The translations under genes and the position numbers were made by a program. DNA of 64,000 nt, taken from assembly GCA_963693365.1 (NCBI GenBank), contig CAVNZM010000001.1, positions 16,864,001 through 16,928,000 of the forward strand, read 5' to 3'. The notes beneath the pieces were generated by a model that saw only the letters and a program-made list of their open reading frames with translations, did not search any database and was not told where the DNA came from. This stretch comes from Amoebidium appalachense (Eukaryota > Ichthyosporea). Below, in pieces: positions 12,044 to 33,700 of this stretch; positions within the stretch are counted from its first letter, which is position 1, and each line of letters begins with the position of its first letter.

Positions 12044-13444
12044 TCACATTTCAGGCTCATTTTCCTTATTGTTCTGCCTAGGGTTGAAGGGCTGATTGAT
12101 GTTAATGATAATATTCCCATGAATCACAGCCCCGGACAGCAGATCTGTTGCTGTGCTATTTGCGGCTCTCAAAGCCTGATTGGTGGTCGGATAACTAGAT
12201 TTTTGATTGGTTGTTTGATTCGGCATGGACACATTCATTTGATTGGGCATAGGATTGAGAGCACGTGAGCCGAGCTGATCTACTGTAACTGTGCGTGCAT
12301 TCTGAGCATGTCTCACTGCCTGCAGCATGGTCATCATTTGTGGGTTATTTTTTTCAACTGCCTGCCTACGTACTTGTGCCATTGCAATATTCGCTATAGC
12401 TGCAGAATCTGTATTTTTCTCAGTGTAACCCAACAAAACATCGATATCTTTATGATGACTGCTGGCCGCGACGACGTTCAGGGGCAGCCCCGCCGGACCC
12501 ACTTTATGGGAAATTCCCGTACGACGGTATGATCGAGCTTGGATAATATCCTCCGGAAGAGGGTCATTCAGCCGTTTATTGCATTCAGAAGGGACGTTTT
12601 CGATTGATTTCACACCCCAATTTCCTCTCTGAAACGTATTTGTAGTTGAGTGGATTGCACGTAGAAAATTGAGTTCCGATGACTCGGGGTTCGGAATTGA
12701 CGCCCTGTAGTCCTTCAAAATGTGGTATCCACAATCTACGGCTGGTCGATCTGTATGTTTATCGGGCTCGCATGTGCATACTACCGGGTTAAGATTTTCG
12801 TTGAGTTGGTGGTTTTTGCTGCCTGCACTTATGGTAACTTCCCACATGGGCCGCCCAGTTACACGGTCAATAGAGTCCTCGATACCGTTGGATTTCACGA
12901 GCCATGCGTCCGACGCACGCATGTCACAGTCCGCCATGAGCACACTTGCAACAGCCAATCGGAGCGCTGCTTGGTTATTGTCTGCCGTGTATTCGTACCA
13001 TAACTTGTTAAATATTTCCGACATTTGAGCAGGAGAAAATATTGCTGCTTGTTTTGGTTTGTATTGTTTGTATGCTTTACTGTCTACAATTGACCGCTCT
13101 ACTTTGTGAAGTAATGGGTATAGGTGAATTGTGGACTGTTCGTATGCAGGCTGACTTGCCTCGTGGCATGCGGCTCGTAGGAATGCACGACATGCCTTCA
13201 TTTGTGATTTGCTGGTTGTTTTCCCATCCTGCATACCAGCCTTCCAAACCGCGGCAAGGAAATTTGCCATGTTGTTGTCAGTCATGTGTTCTTTGTCTAT
13301 TTTGTGGCCTAACTCACCCAACCATTTGTTTTTCATTGATTTGTATTTATCAGTGCCCTGCCCATGCTCAGCCAAACCTAGCACCTCGGCAGTTATGTCC
13401 TCCGAGACCTCAAGAGGGCGTTTGCCGTTCTTGTTGAAAGCCAT
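12044..13444 (-). CDS. Tyrosine-recombinase-like (Crypton-like) protein of the transposon
   Basis: About 466 aa from the ATG at 13444. The reading frame stays open up to an ATG at 13678, but a TATATAA motif at about 13508-13518 on the minus strand favours the inner start. Residues about 20-110 look like a core-binding helical domain. The catalytic half has DMRASDAW (Arg I), then YRRTGISHKVG (HxxR-like box, with the expected His not visible), SSHHKDIDVLLGY (His plus the putative nucleophile Tyr). That order, R ... xxR ... H ... Y, is the layout of tyrosine recombinases such as those in Cryptons. The Asn/Gln-rich C-terminus has no recognised domain. The ORF sits inside Harbinger-type terminal repeats with a TTA duplication, which is not the usual setting for this enzyme. 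Alternative: a Crypton inserted into a Harbinger remnant. Confidence 0.6.
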   Translation of the reverse strand: MAFNKNGKRPLEVSEDITAEVLGLAEHGQGTDKYKSMKNKWLGELGHKIDKEHMTDNNMANFLAAVWKAGMQDGKTTSKSQMKACRAFLRAACHEASQPAYEQSTIHLYPLLHKVERSIVDSKAYKQYKPKQAAIFSPAQMSEIFNKLWYEYTADNNQAALRLAVASVLMADCDMRASDAWLVKSNGIEDSIDRVTGRPMWEVTISAGSKNHQLNENLNPVVCTCEPDKHTDRPAVDCGYHILKDYRASIPNPESSELNFLRAIHSTTNTFQRGNWGVKSIENVPSECNKRLNDPLPEDIIQARSYRRTGISHKVGPAGLPLNVVAASSHHKDIDVLLGYTEKNTDSAAIANIAMAQVRRQAVEKNNPQMMTMLQAVRHAQNARTVTVDQLGSRALNPMPNQMNVSMPNQTTNQKSSYPTTNQALRAANSTATDLLSGAVIHGNIIININQPFNPRQNNKENEPEM

Positions 13445-13507
13445 TGTGTCTGCGTAATAACTTAGCACGTGTTCGTTATGATGATGAAACTGTGAATTTG
13501 CTTCGCC

Positions 13508-13518
13508 ATTATATAGGG
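13508..13518 (-). promoter_or_regulatory. Putative TATA box for the recombinase ORF
   Basis: CTATATAATGG on the minus strand, about 65 nt upstream of the ATG at 13444. Confidence 0.4.
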
Positions 13519-13833
13519 AAGCCCCAGAAAACATCGTGTTTTCATTGGCCGATATAGTTATTGTCATCTGATTGGGTAAACATATCGCTGTTTTCCGATT
13601 GGCAGATCTGTTTAGCTTGCATTCCTCCCGCAAACGGGTATATCGTAGGTTTCGGCTGAGATCCGGATTCTGCAGCATAATCTGGATCTCGATTTTGATA
13701 TCCAGATATCCCCCGAAATCCAGATTACACTAACCCGCGTTGCCAAACAGGCCCTTACTCCCGACGGCTCGGAGTGTATCAACCAGCGATCGAGCTGGTT
13801 AATCCACTCCGATTAGGTTAATTCCACTCCCGG

Positions 13834-14439
13834 TTGTCGATCGGGCGAAAGGCGCCCGAGAAATAGGAGAAATGAGAGGATGAATCTGAAGGGCAGATGT
13901 CTTTATATACCTTCGAGTTTATCGTCGAGCCAATCAGATAGTTTGTTTTATTCAGCTGGTTTCCATATCAAAAAGAATCAGGCACAGTTTGTTTCAAACA
14001 CATGCAAATATATTCATGTTTTTTTTTTAAACATAATAATAAAATTTACTATCGGAAAAAAATAGTTACGCATAGTTACATAGTGTCTGTTGTGTTTATG
14101 TTTCCGACATCATATGATCATAATTATTGGAAGTTCACGTGTTTCGAAACTCAAATGTTTCACCGATTGGTCGAAATTTATTCAGGAATCCGGGACTGTG
14201 GGACATTCCCGCCCGGCTCAGCCAGTCAGCCCGAGAGCCGGACCGAGATGTATGCTTATGACAGAGATCTGCTAATGATATGAATTGAAGGTAGGCGCAC
14301 TTTAATAACAACAACAAAGCAATAATCAATAATATAAATAATAATAATGATAATAAGATAATGCAAAAGAAAAAAATTATCAGGATAATACTATTGTTAA
14401 CAAAAATACAGAATGAAAACTTTTCATGGCCAAACCTCA
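13834..14439. other. AT-rich spacer between transposon and MITE
   Basis: AT-rich DNA with an ATA/AATAAT-rich stretch at 14305-14365. No gene or recognised element. Confidence 0.5.
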
Positions 14440-14582
14440 TTACGCAACTCGATGCCGTTTTCACCAAAAGTTACCACTGCTCGGTCTCGCAATTTACGAT
14501 CACTCGGCCGTAGGGCCTCGTGATCATAACTTGCGGACCTCGCAGTGCTAACTTTGGAGAACACGGCATCTCGATTGCGTAA
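14440..14582. mobile_element. Foldback MITE-like inverted repeat
   Basis: A 143-bp near-palindrome. The left arm starts TTACGCAACTCGATGCCG; the right arm, in reverse complement, starts TTACGCAATCGAGATGCCG. Further matched blocks are CAAAAGTTACCACTGC with CCAAAGTTAGCACTGC, and TCGCAATTTACGATCACT with CGCAAGTTATGATCAC, centred on GGCCGTAGGGCC. It carries no coding capacity. It ends 105 bp before the pelota ATG. Confidence 0.75.
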
Positions 14583-14687
14583 CACCAGATTTTCGTTCAG
14601 AAAGCTTTGTGTCACTGAGCGTTATCGGTGTGATGGATGGTGGTGTGAGAGATCTTGTCCTTTAGTGAAGGCTACGAAACCGAAAAA

Positions 14688-24430
<9,743 letters not shown>

Positions 24431-24807
24431 CAGCCTATAAATAGAAACTATAACCTTTTATTAGACCTGCACGCGTATGGATTGGAAAATATGCATTCTA
24501 GCACTTGAGAATACAATCCCCCGGTCCCCCCATTCCTGCTATATTTTGTAACGCAGTGCCTCCATTCCCCCCTCCCCCCCCCCCCCCCCCCCGCTCCCGT
24601 CCCCTCCCTCCGTCCATCGTAGTGATTCACTGCTGGGACATTGCTCGTAAAACAAACCGTAAATGTCGGAGGAGACACTTTTGCACTTAGTGTCAGCAAG
24701 CGTTGGTGTGGCTGGTGAAATGTGACCCGCGCTTTGTTATGGTGGTTTGGATGTCCGTTGAATTTTTTTTTCCTTCCCGTGTGGCCTTGGCGGGTGGGTG
24801 GGTTGGT

Positions 24808-24842
<35 letters not shown>

Positions 24843-25153
24843 GTGGTGGTGGTGGTGGGGGGGGGGGGGGGGGGGACGTCATTGCAAACACAAATTTAAT
24901 GATGCAACAATGCAATATAGGTGTAGATAGGCCCGTGTGTTTCGTTCCTGCTGTGCGCTGGTGGCTGGACCCCAGTAGGCAAGAATACGATATCATTGAT
25001 GATTTATGGTCATATAGCAAACGAAGGCTGTGTGAGAATAGACTCATGATGTGTCGCCCTTGTATGTCCGTTTTTGGAAACAAAGTGGCGCAGTCTGATG
25101 ATTTGCAACGACTGATGCGCCAATGGACAACTAAGCTACGGCTCCAAAGATTT

Positions 25154-25184
25154 TCAGACCGATGTGTAGTCTGTGAGGGTACTG
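25154..25184 (-). pseudogene. Duplicated C-terminal tail of the Thr-rich gene
   Basis: On the minus strand this reads TLTDYTSV followed by stop, compared with TLTDYTTV-stop at the end of the secreted Thr-rich gene (28145 onward). At the DNA level about 30 of 31 bases match (TTTTCAGACCG ... CTGTGAGGGT). Upstream, in minus-strand sense, the sequence breaks into a G tract and GGT repeats, so no further exon of a paralogue is visible. Confidence 0.45.
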
Positions 25185-25209
25185 ATGTAGGGCCAATCCC
25201 TCCCCCCCC

Positions 25210-25244
<35 letters not shown>

Positions 25245-25245
<1 letters not shown>

Positions 25246-25486
25246 ACCACCACCACCACCACCACCACCACCACCACCACCACCACCACCACCACCGAAG
25301 AAAAAGAAAATAATAGGAATAAAAATAAAATAACGGGGAGGAGGACTTTTTTCCCTGCCTGCCCTCCCCCCTCCCCCCCCCCCCCCCTCCCCCCTCCCCC
25401 ACCCACCACCAAAGAAATAAAAATAATAAAAATAAAAATAAATACAAGGGTGGAGGGCTTTTTTCCCTGGACCCCCCCCCCCCTCC

Positions 25487-25555
<69 letters not shown>
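25245..25555. repeat. (CCA)n repeat and longest poly(C) tract
   Basis: (CCA)n at about 25245-25297 after a C run, then A-rich and C-rich blocks, then an uninterrupted C run at 25490-25555 (66 nt). Confidence 0.9.
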
Positions 25556-25560
<5 letters not shown>

Positions 25561-26499
25561 CGATTGTCCTTTGGTCGTGTGCATGTGTATATGGCACGTT
25601 GGGTGCATGTGTACGTGGTACGTTGCCTGTGTGAGTGCGCGTGCGTGCGCGTGTGTGCGTGCGTGCGTGTCCGTAAGTACGAGTGTGTGTGTGCGTGTGT
25701 GCATGTGTGCGTCTGTGCGCCCGTAGCATCGGGCGTGTACGTCCGTGCGTGGGTGCGTCCGTGCGCGTGTTTTTTGTTTTTTTTCTTTTTTTTTTTTTTT
25801 TTTTTTTTGGGGGGGGGGGGGGGGGGGGAGGGGAGGAGGCCAAAATGAAGGAGCCCGTGAAAATATTGAAATTGTTTTCGTGCTTGCGGTTGCAACGTGA
25901 TCTTGGATGTCCACTTGGGACTGTGGGGAAACTTGAAAGCTTCAGCTGGAGACCACCAATTTAAAACAAGAGAGCCAATAAATGAATCGATAGGCGGTGT
26001 GTGATACATACGTGAAATAATCCATATGTGGGTTTTAGTCCGTTTACCCAATGGTGGCCAGAGCAGCTGGCCATGGGCGAGTGGGTGCGGTATGGTAGTG
26101 GGCTCGGTATTGGGTATGATGTCGCGTGTGTGCGCGACTATGCAAGCATGTCCGTGTCGTAGGTTAGGCGAATAGGTGAAATGTATTCTGCGTGCCTACA
26201 CGGACGGTGTGCTTGTGTGTGTGTGTGTGTATTGAGTTCGTTTGTGTGTGTGTGTGCGTGCATGCGGGCTGTGTGTGTATCCCAGCTGCAGCAGGTCACC
26301 TCCGCATGCTTGTAGGTGCTGCATGTAACGTTATGTTTTGTGGATATTCGCATGGACTTGCTAATAATTTGTGCACTTGCCACAAGATACATACCGCCTT
26401 TGGAATATCCCCCATTAGCATGGCTTAGATGGTCAAGTTGAATCTTTAGTCACAGTTGCCGTACGGCAGCCTCTAATAATCAGTGATCCCCCCCCCCCC

Positions 26500-26530
<31 letters not shown>

Positions 26531-26548
26531 ACACACACACACAGCTAC

Positions 26549-26584
<36 letters not shown>

Positions 26585-26794
26585 GAACCAAAAAAAAAAA
26601 ACAAAAAAACAAACAAACAATTGAAGTATGTGAAGGTTTGAGGAAGGCGTAACTCTGTCAGTAACTTAAACCGTGGGTCATAAACTGAGGGCATCTAAGT
26701 TTCGGAGGAGAGCATTTTTTTCTCGCTCCCTCGACCCCCCCCCCCCCCCCCCCCTCCCCCCCCCCTCCCCCCCCCCCCCCCCCCCCCCCCCCTC

Positions 26795-26880
26795 CCTTGG
26801 CCTGCGTGTGCTTTGCATTCTGTATTGTGATATCCGTTATGGATGTGCACTTCATGTTCTATTTTGCATTCTAACCTCCC
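26795..26880 (+). repeat. Poly(C)-bounded repeat family A, partial copy A6
   Basis: After a C run it shares GCTTTGCATTCTGTATTGTG, GATATCCGTTATGGA and a TTTTGCATTCTAACC end leading into C-rich DNA. The 5' half is missing. Confidence 0.55.
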
Positions 26881-27231
26881 CCCTCTCCCCCCCCTTCCCC
26901 GCTTCCCCTCTTCCCCCTCCCCCAATCCTCAAAACCCACACACACACATGCACCAGACCGCCAACTTTTGTCTAACCTTTTGTGGGTGAACCTAATAATG
27001 GGCCAGCACACAATTCTTTAGTTTTGTCATTGTGGTAAAAAGGACGAGATGTGCGGGAGTGGTGGTGGTGGTGGTGGTGGTGGGCCGGGCGGGGGGAGAG
27101 GGGGAGAGACCGGAGAAAAGGGAGGGGGGACTTCAAGCAGGAGGCCCTATCAAGGTAGAGTGTCAAAAGGAAAGGCTTGGTGTGAGCCACGAAAGTGCCT
27201 ATCCGTTTGTTTTGTTTTGTTTTTTTCATTA

Positions 27232-27265
<34 letters not shown>

Positions 27266-27300
27266 GGAGAGTCTCAGAGAAACACACGCACACATACACT

Positions 27301-27336
<36 letters not shown>

Positions 27337-28144
27337 GAGAGAACGAGAGAGAGGGAGGGAGGGAAGGAGGAAGTGAACTAGAGAAAGAGATTGGGGGAGA
27401 AAGAACGGGGGGGGGGGGGGGGGGGGGAGGGAAGGGAGAGAGAGGAAGAGGGAGGGTGGGGGGGGGGGGGGGGGGAGGGCGGGGGGGGAAGGGAGAGGAA
27501 GACAGATAAAGGTAGAAGGGAGCAGTCAGAGGCGGCGGGGGGGGGGGGGGGGGGGGAGGAGAGGAGGTGGAGGGTAAGTGGGTGGGTGTGTGTGTGTTGG
27601 CGGGGGAGGGGGGGGGGGGGGGGGGGGATATGGAACTTTGGGCATGCGAGAAACATGCAGAGTGGTCAAATGGATCTGAATCATTGAGTTAGGCAGGATA
27701 TTATTGTTTATGTTCATAGACATTTTTGCCAGGCAGAGGGGAAGAGAGAGAGGAGGGGCCCCGACTAATTGACAATGTTGCTTAGTATTTGTAAATGGTG
27801 GTGGCATTGCTTTTAAAAATGCTCAATTGAACAAGAGCCGGAGGAGACGTGTTCGAGAGTTTCGCATGCGCATGGCAGTCTGGGCTGTTAACTAGATGCT
27901 CTTTATTACGGTCTGCATACACACAATTTGCGGGGCCATACAAATAAGTTTACGGGTGGAGATGGGACATTTTTTTAAATTAGCGTTAACCCCAGCTGTC
28001 ATACATACATACCGTGCGTGTTTCTGAGTGTGCACACACTCTGCTCTGTCTGCTATTAGAATATAAACTGTGTACATAAGGCGAACCATCGGAATTCCGT
28101 AGGCTGTAATCTAAACAATATTAATATTAATTCTTCTACGTTTT

Positions 28145-29594
28145 TCAGACCGTTGTGTAGTCTGTGAGGGTGTAGGTTTTTGTTGCCGTGCCGCCGGTGA
28201 GCACGGCCACCACGACGGTGGATGCGGGGGCGGTCTGTGTGATTGTGGTGGTGGGGATAGCCGTGGTGCTGTGGACCACCGTGGCCGTCTCCACCATCGT
28301 GGCCGTGCTGAGCACCGTGCTGGTGACCGTCACCGTGGCAACAAGCGATTCTGTTTCTTCCGCGGTGATTTGCTCGGTGACTGTGGAAAAGGAGTGAGTG
28401 TCAGAATCAGACGGCGGCCAATTCATGTGGACACACAGCCTTACTAAAAACGAAGTACTTCTAGGTTCCCTACATGGGGAGAGTTGGGTTTTCGATTATC
28501 CCAGCACTATTAACATTATTTAGAGTGTTGTGTCATATGAAGGTTCACAAAATTTTAAATCAATGTCTACCTGCGATATACTATCGCCTAGCAAGACGGT
28601 TTGTTTATTCACCCATTCAAAAAGCGGGGAAGATTTGATCATAAAAGCAGCGCCGGGGACTTGGTCCAGCGAAAGCTGCAGGTGAGAGGGAGGGTGGGTA
28701 GGGGCTGGGGGGGGGGGGGGGGGGGGGGGGTAGGAGAAGGGGGGGAGGGGGGGGGGGGGTTGGGAGGGATGGGCAGGTAGGGAAGGGGCCGGGGGATTCT
28801 GGAAACTGACTTGTTACGGTCTCAGTGGTAGTCTCAACGGTGGTCTCCTCTTCCGTGGAGGTGACAGTGTCGGTGACCGTGGTAGTGGTCTCCTCGAGGG
28901 TGTTGTACAAAGTGCTGGTCTCCGTGAGAGTTTCGGACAGGGTCACGGTAACAGAGCCGATCACCTCGGTGATGGTCTCAGTAGCCACAACAGTTTCTGT
29001 TACGGTTGCTGCAGAGACAAAAGAATGTCAGGCAGGCTAAACTATCATGCCATGCTTGGCAAAGCTGCATCAAGCAGTACCCAGTTTTGTAACTCACTAC
29101 ATAGACTAAGTCAATTCAAGGTGAAAGGAAAACATATCCCGTAAACTGGCATTGGCGTAAATCGTGTATGATTAAGATTTGTTTGCTGGGAAAGCTTGCC
29201 AGCCGGTGTCCCTAAATGTCTGTCCCGGCCGGTGGTCGGGGGCATGATATCACGGACTAACCTTGGAACTCGGTGCTGGTAACGGTATCTGTAAGCGTCT
29301 CATAGGCTGTGGAGGTACCATCCGTATATACATTCGTGACGGTGTAGACGATGGTGATGGGCTCGGTCACTGTTGTTGTTTCGGTGGCATCTTCTGTCTC
29401 GGTGATGGTCTCAGCAACAGTCGTTGTATCCACAAAATCAGGCACGGAGGACGTCTCTGTGATTGTTACAGGTCAGAACGGTCAACCCATATATCGACAA
29501 CGGTTGAGACACTGGGAAGTTGCTCCGAGAGGGGGGAAGGGGGTCGGGGGGGGGATTTGTGTGTGTGTGTGTGTATATGTTGGGGGAGGGAGGG

Positions 29595-29634
<40 letters not shown>

Positions 29635-30556
29635 GGAAGTACAATCGCAATGAGATCGAGAAATCGAGAGATCGTCGGAGAGCCTGAGAGAGACGGCGAG
29701 AGAGGGGTAGGGGGATGGGGTTGGGAGGAATGAAGGAAAGAGGAGGAGAAGGTGGGCGTGTGGGGGCAATGCAAGACGGAAGGGATGGCTCGAGGGGAAG
29801 AGTTGGGCAGCTGGGGCCTAAGACTCAGAAGCTATACTAGACTAAGTACAAGGTGTTAGCACGAGATGTTGGCTACCACTTTCCATCCTGTGTAGCATCC
29901 TGAACCTTTTCGAATTCTAATCCTCTCTTTCCAGACTTACCGACGGAAAATGCCATACATACATCCCTTTTACAACAAAGTTAAACTCACCTGTTACAGT
30001 GACAAGAACGGTTTCAGTGGACGTGACACTGTGTACATCGGTTGCTGTGGCTGTAAGGACTACCGAGCTGGTCTCCACATCAACGACCGTCGTCACGTCT
30101 GTTATGAAACTTGTCGTTGTCTTGGTGATTTCCACGATGTCGACATTCTGTTCGGTCTCAGTATGGGTCACAGTGCTGACGCTTGTTCTGGCCGTCGTCT
30201 CGATACTTGTCATCGTCTCCAGTACAGTTGTGGTTGCAGTGTGCGTAACAATTTCAGAGATCGCTGTTCCGACTGTAGCAGTACAGGGACATGGTTAGCA
30301 TAGTGTATAGTGTGTGTCGTGCTTATTAGGCTATTTTTCTTCCAGCCGCAATCATGGGCTCATTGACAATATGGGGGGGTGATATCGCTATCCCAAGACC
30401 TCATGCTACGTTGCATAATGGATTGTTTCCCGGGAAAAACAATATACTCGAGTTGTCATGCCTTTTAGTCAGGTCATAGCATGATCGGTAAAACTAGACC
30501 GAAGAACACTGAGCACTGAAATCCTTACACACTGACAGACTGCTTTCAACGACCCC

Positions 30557-30598
<42 letters not shown>

Positions 30599-30688
30599 GG
30601 CCAACCCACACACATACCTCATGATTGAGAGCTACTCGGGGTCTAGTATTCATCATCAGAAAAGCCCTGCGACCTCTCTGCCCCCCCC

Positions 30689-30748
<60 letters not shown>

Positions 30749-33700
30749 CCACTGTTGGACATTGTGTTCATAGAAGCTAGTTCTAGTGCACGTTGTTCCT
30801 TCTGTAAGTCAGAAATGATTGCATCTTGTGAGGCCAACCTCTGCTCCAGTAGTTGGACTAGTTGCTGCAACTGTAAGTTGTCAGACATAGTGTCGTGTAT
30901 GATGGGTAACTAGTCTATGTGTTTTGTGCACTGGAAACGACAGTAGAAAAGTGTAAATCAAACGTTCTGCTTCCCATGTTTGTGACATGGGAGGCACTGC
31001 TTTATATAGTCGTTGGCCACCTCATGGTGGCCTCGTGTGCACCCTGGTGGTGGGCCATGTACAGCATGGCCGAAAAGAGAGCACAATGAAAACAAGTCGT
31101 TAAAGATATAAAAGTTAACTGTGCACGTTGAGTGGCTAGTTAACTTGCACTAAAGCACACAAATAAACGTGTTTAACACACCAATTGCAGTTAAACGTAA
31201 ATCTTGCTTCACACAACTAAAAATATTCTGAGAATATCCGGGAATAAAGCACACTACCACTCTAAGAATAGAATCCTGTGGCAAATATAGACATGACATC
31301 ATCTGAACCGGGAATATTAATTAATGAGCACAATTAGCACGTTGCTAGTGAAGCTCGTCATTGGTACAGTTTTGGCTCAAACATATAACTACCATATATG
31401 AATATGACCGTAAACAAAAGCTCTATGCACTCGAGTGAGTGTTGAAACAGTTATTCAATTGCTCAGAAACTTTCTCTAACAGACATTGCTAGCCGGGAGT
31501 ACCAGTGTACTCCAACACCCCTACTCAATTGGATAATTGTGGTATGAATTAATGCAACTGAGCTCGAGTGCTTCAGGTGCACAAAATACAGACAATAAAG
31601 ATTCCCCTACTCAATTTTAGTATGGTACACGTAGTTGCACAGTCGGATGCAACTCTCTCCCCCCCCCTGAAGTATGAGGGCGCAGTTGGTTGATGACGGG
31701 TGCTCAGCACATGTTGAGCATCCCCACGGCCTTGGTGAAGAAAGAGGCAGACAGGGCCTTGGTGAACATGTCGGCCTTGTTGTCAGCAGAAGCCACCGGG
31801 ACCACAGTGATGTTGCCCAGCAGGTGATGTTCCTTGACGGAGCAGTAGCGGACGTCGATGTGCTTGGTCTTGGGCTTAACCCCCAGGGTGTCCAGCAGGG
31901 CCCGGGCAGACTCATTGTCCCCATGGATGGGCACCGGGGTGGGCTCATTGATAGGATTAAGGCCCAGGTCGTCCATCACATAGTTGAGCCATAGGGCCTC
32001 GTTCGTAGCAGCAGACATGGCCACAAATTCAGCCTCAGTGGAGCTGTGGGTGGTGATGGACTGGAGCCGAGACACCCAGGACACAGGGGAGGAGTTTATG
32101 AAGAAGACATAGCCCGTGGTGGAGCGCCGGGTGTCGCGGTCCTCGGCGTAGTCGGAGTCGGAGTAGCCAACAAGGTTGGGGGGGCCGGGACGGTAGACAA
32201 TACCCAGGTCGATGGTGGCCAGCAGGTAGCTTACAACTCTGGTAGCCATAGTCCAGTGGGTGACGGTGGGCGCATGAATGTGTCGAGTAAGGACTCCCAG
32301 AGCCTGGGAAATGTCGGGGCGGGTGGTACGCGCAATCCACAGCAGGGCACCGACCAGGCTGGCATAGTCCTCCTTCTTGCTGTAGGCTGGGGTCTTGTTG
32401 CTTTCACTGGCCTGGCCCGGGACGATGGGGGTCTTGGTGCCGGACATGTGGGTGAGACGAAAACGGGCAGCCAAGTCGATGATGTGTTGACGATGGCCCA
32501 GACGCAGAGACCCGTCCTCCAGCCAGGTAAGAGTGTGCCCGATGAGCAGGGTAGGACGACCCAGGTCCTTGGCAGAGAAACGAGCATCCAGCTTGGTGAA
32601 AAAATCGTCGATGAGCGCATCAGTGGCGGCCGTCACGGTGAAGTCATCCACGTAGGCAGCAAGGGCAATAAATGTTGGGGTCCCGGCATTCTTGATGAAC
32701 AGGCACGGGTCAGCAGCACTCACAATGAAGCCTTGGTCGAGGAGATGGTCACGGAGGGCCTCATACCACTGGCGCGGTGCCTGTTTTAGGCCGTAGAGCG
32801 CCTTGTGGAGCAAGCCGACAGCATGGGGGGCCGAGGGGTTGACGAAGCCAGGGGGCTGCTCAATGTAGATGGTCTCGTTGACGGTGCCGTTGAGGAATGC
32901 TGTGTTGACGTCGATGTGGCGCAGAGGCAGACCTTGGGCCACGGAGGTAGCCAAAACCAGCCGGATGGTAGCCAGCGCAGCCACAGGTGACTCGGTGACG
33001 AAATAGTCCTGGCCAGGCTGCTGGTAGTTGCCCCGGGCCACAAGCCGGGCCTTGAAAGCAGTGACGTTGCCGACGTTGTCCTGCTTGACCGTAAAGACCC
33101 AGCCGACCGGAATGACAGTGGAGCCATCCTCTGGACGGGGCACAAGGGTGAAGGTGCCGTTGTCTTCCAGGGCCTTGAGCTCACGGTGTGCAGCCTCCTC
33201 CCATTTCAGACGCTGGGGACTCTTGAGTGCAGCCCGGACAGTCTTGGGGACAACAATGGTGGAAGCCTTGATGGGTGTTGATGCAGGAGCCGTAGCCTGG
33301 GGGGCAAGGGGGGCCGTAGCAGCAGCCACGTTGGCAGTCGGGCCTCGACGTTGGTCGTTGTACACAGCGCCACTACGGGTCGTCCGGGGGAGCCGATGTG
33401 CAGGCTCGGGCAGGATCGGAATGTCCAATTGATCACTCGGCGCTGTCCCATTGGCTGACAGACGAGACGAATCAGATTGCTGATCATTCCGGACGATGTG
33501 ATTGGCTGGCTGATTTGACGAATCAGATGACTCCAAAAAATGATGAATTGCCGGTGCGGTCGACCAATCAGATGGGACATCACGGAGGGGGTGCAGAATA
33601 GCAGCCTCGTCGAACTGCACGTCACGGCTGACGGTCATCTTGTGTGCTGCTGGAATCCAGACCTTGTAGCCCTTGATGTTAGGAGGGTAGCCCACGAAGA

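Larger units (their letters stand above)
10926..13754. mobile_element. PIF/Harbinger-type DNA transposon with TTA target duplication
   Basis: The left end begins GGGCCTGTTTGGCAAC at 10926. The right end, read on the minus strand from 13754, begins GGGCCTGTTTGGCAAC as well; the 23-bp terminal repeats differ at one position. Both ends are flanked by TTA (10923-10925 and 13755-13757), the 3-bp duplication typical of PIF/Harbinger transposons. The 2829-bp interior holds a fragment resembling a Harbinger transposase N-terminus (11170-11634, minus) and a tyrosine-recombinase-like ORF (12044-13444, minus). Harbinger elements normally encode a DDE nuclease plus a Myb-like protein, so this content is atypical. 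Confidence 0.75.
10896..13833. repeat. Outer inverted repeat enclosing the Harbinger-type element
   Basis: 10896-10922 (CCGGAAGTGGATTAAC ... GCTAATC) matches the reverse complement of 13811-13833 (GATTAGGTTAATTCCACT ... CCGG) with small differences. The GTGGATTA core recurs in a palindrome at 11096-11121 and again near 13797. This looks like an older element, or its target repeat, into which the TTA-flanked element was inserted. Ends and target duplication of the outer unit are not resolved. Confidence 0.45.
24431..28144. other. Intergenic between pelota and the Thr-rich gene (convergent)
   Basis: Contains a T run plus TGG/G runs at 24810-24876, C runs with (CCA)n at 25203-25297, the longest C run of the window (25490-25555), TG-rich DNA (25560-25770), a T/G run (25788-25828), C/CA/A runs (26487-26581), repeat copy A6 (26795-26880) and AG/G-rich DNA (27300-27630). 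Between 24880 and 25200 the sequence is of normal complexity but encodes nothing recognised, apart from a short duplicated gene tail at 25154-25184. Confidence 0.6.

Noticed and set aside
24722-25333. Plus-strand frame with CRPCMSVFG-like Cys residues
   Set aside because: About 90 residues of normal complexity flanked by homopolymer translations, with no family match; not enough to call a gene.
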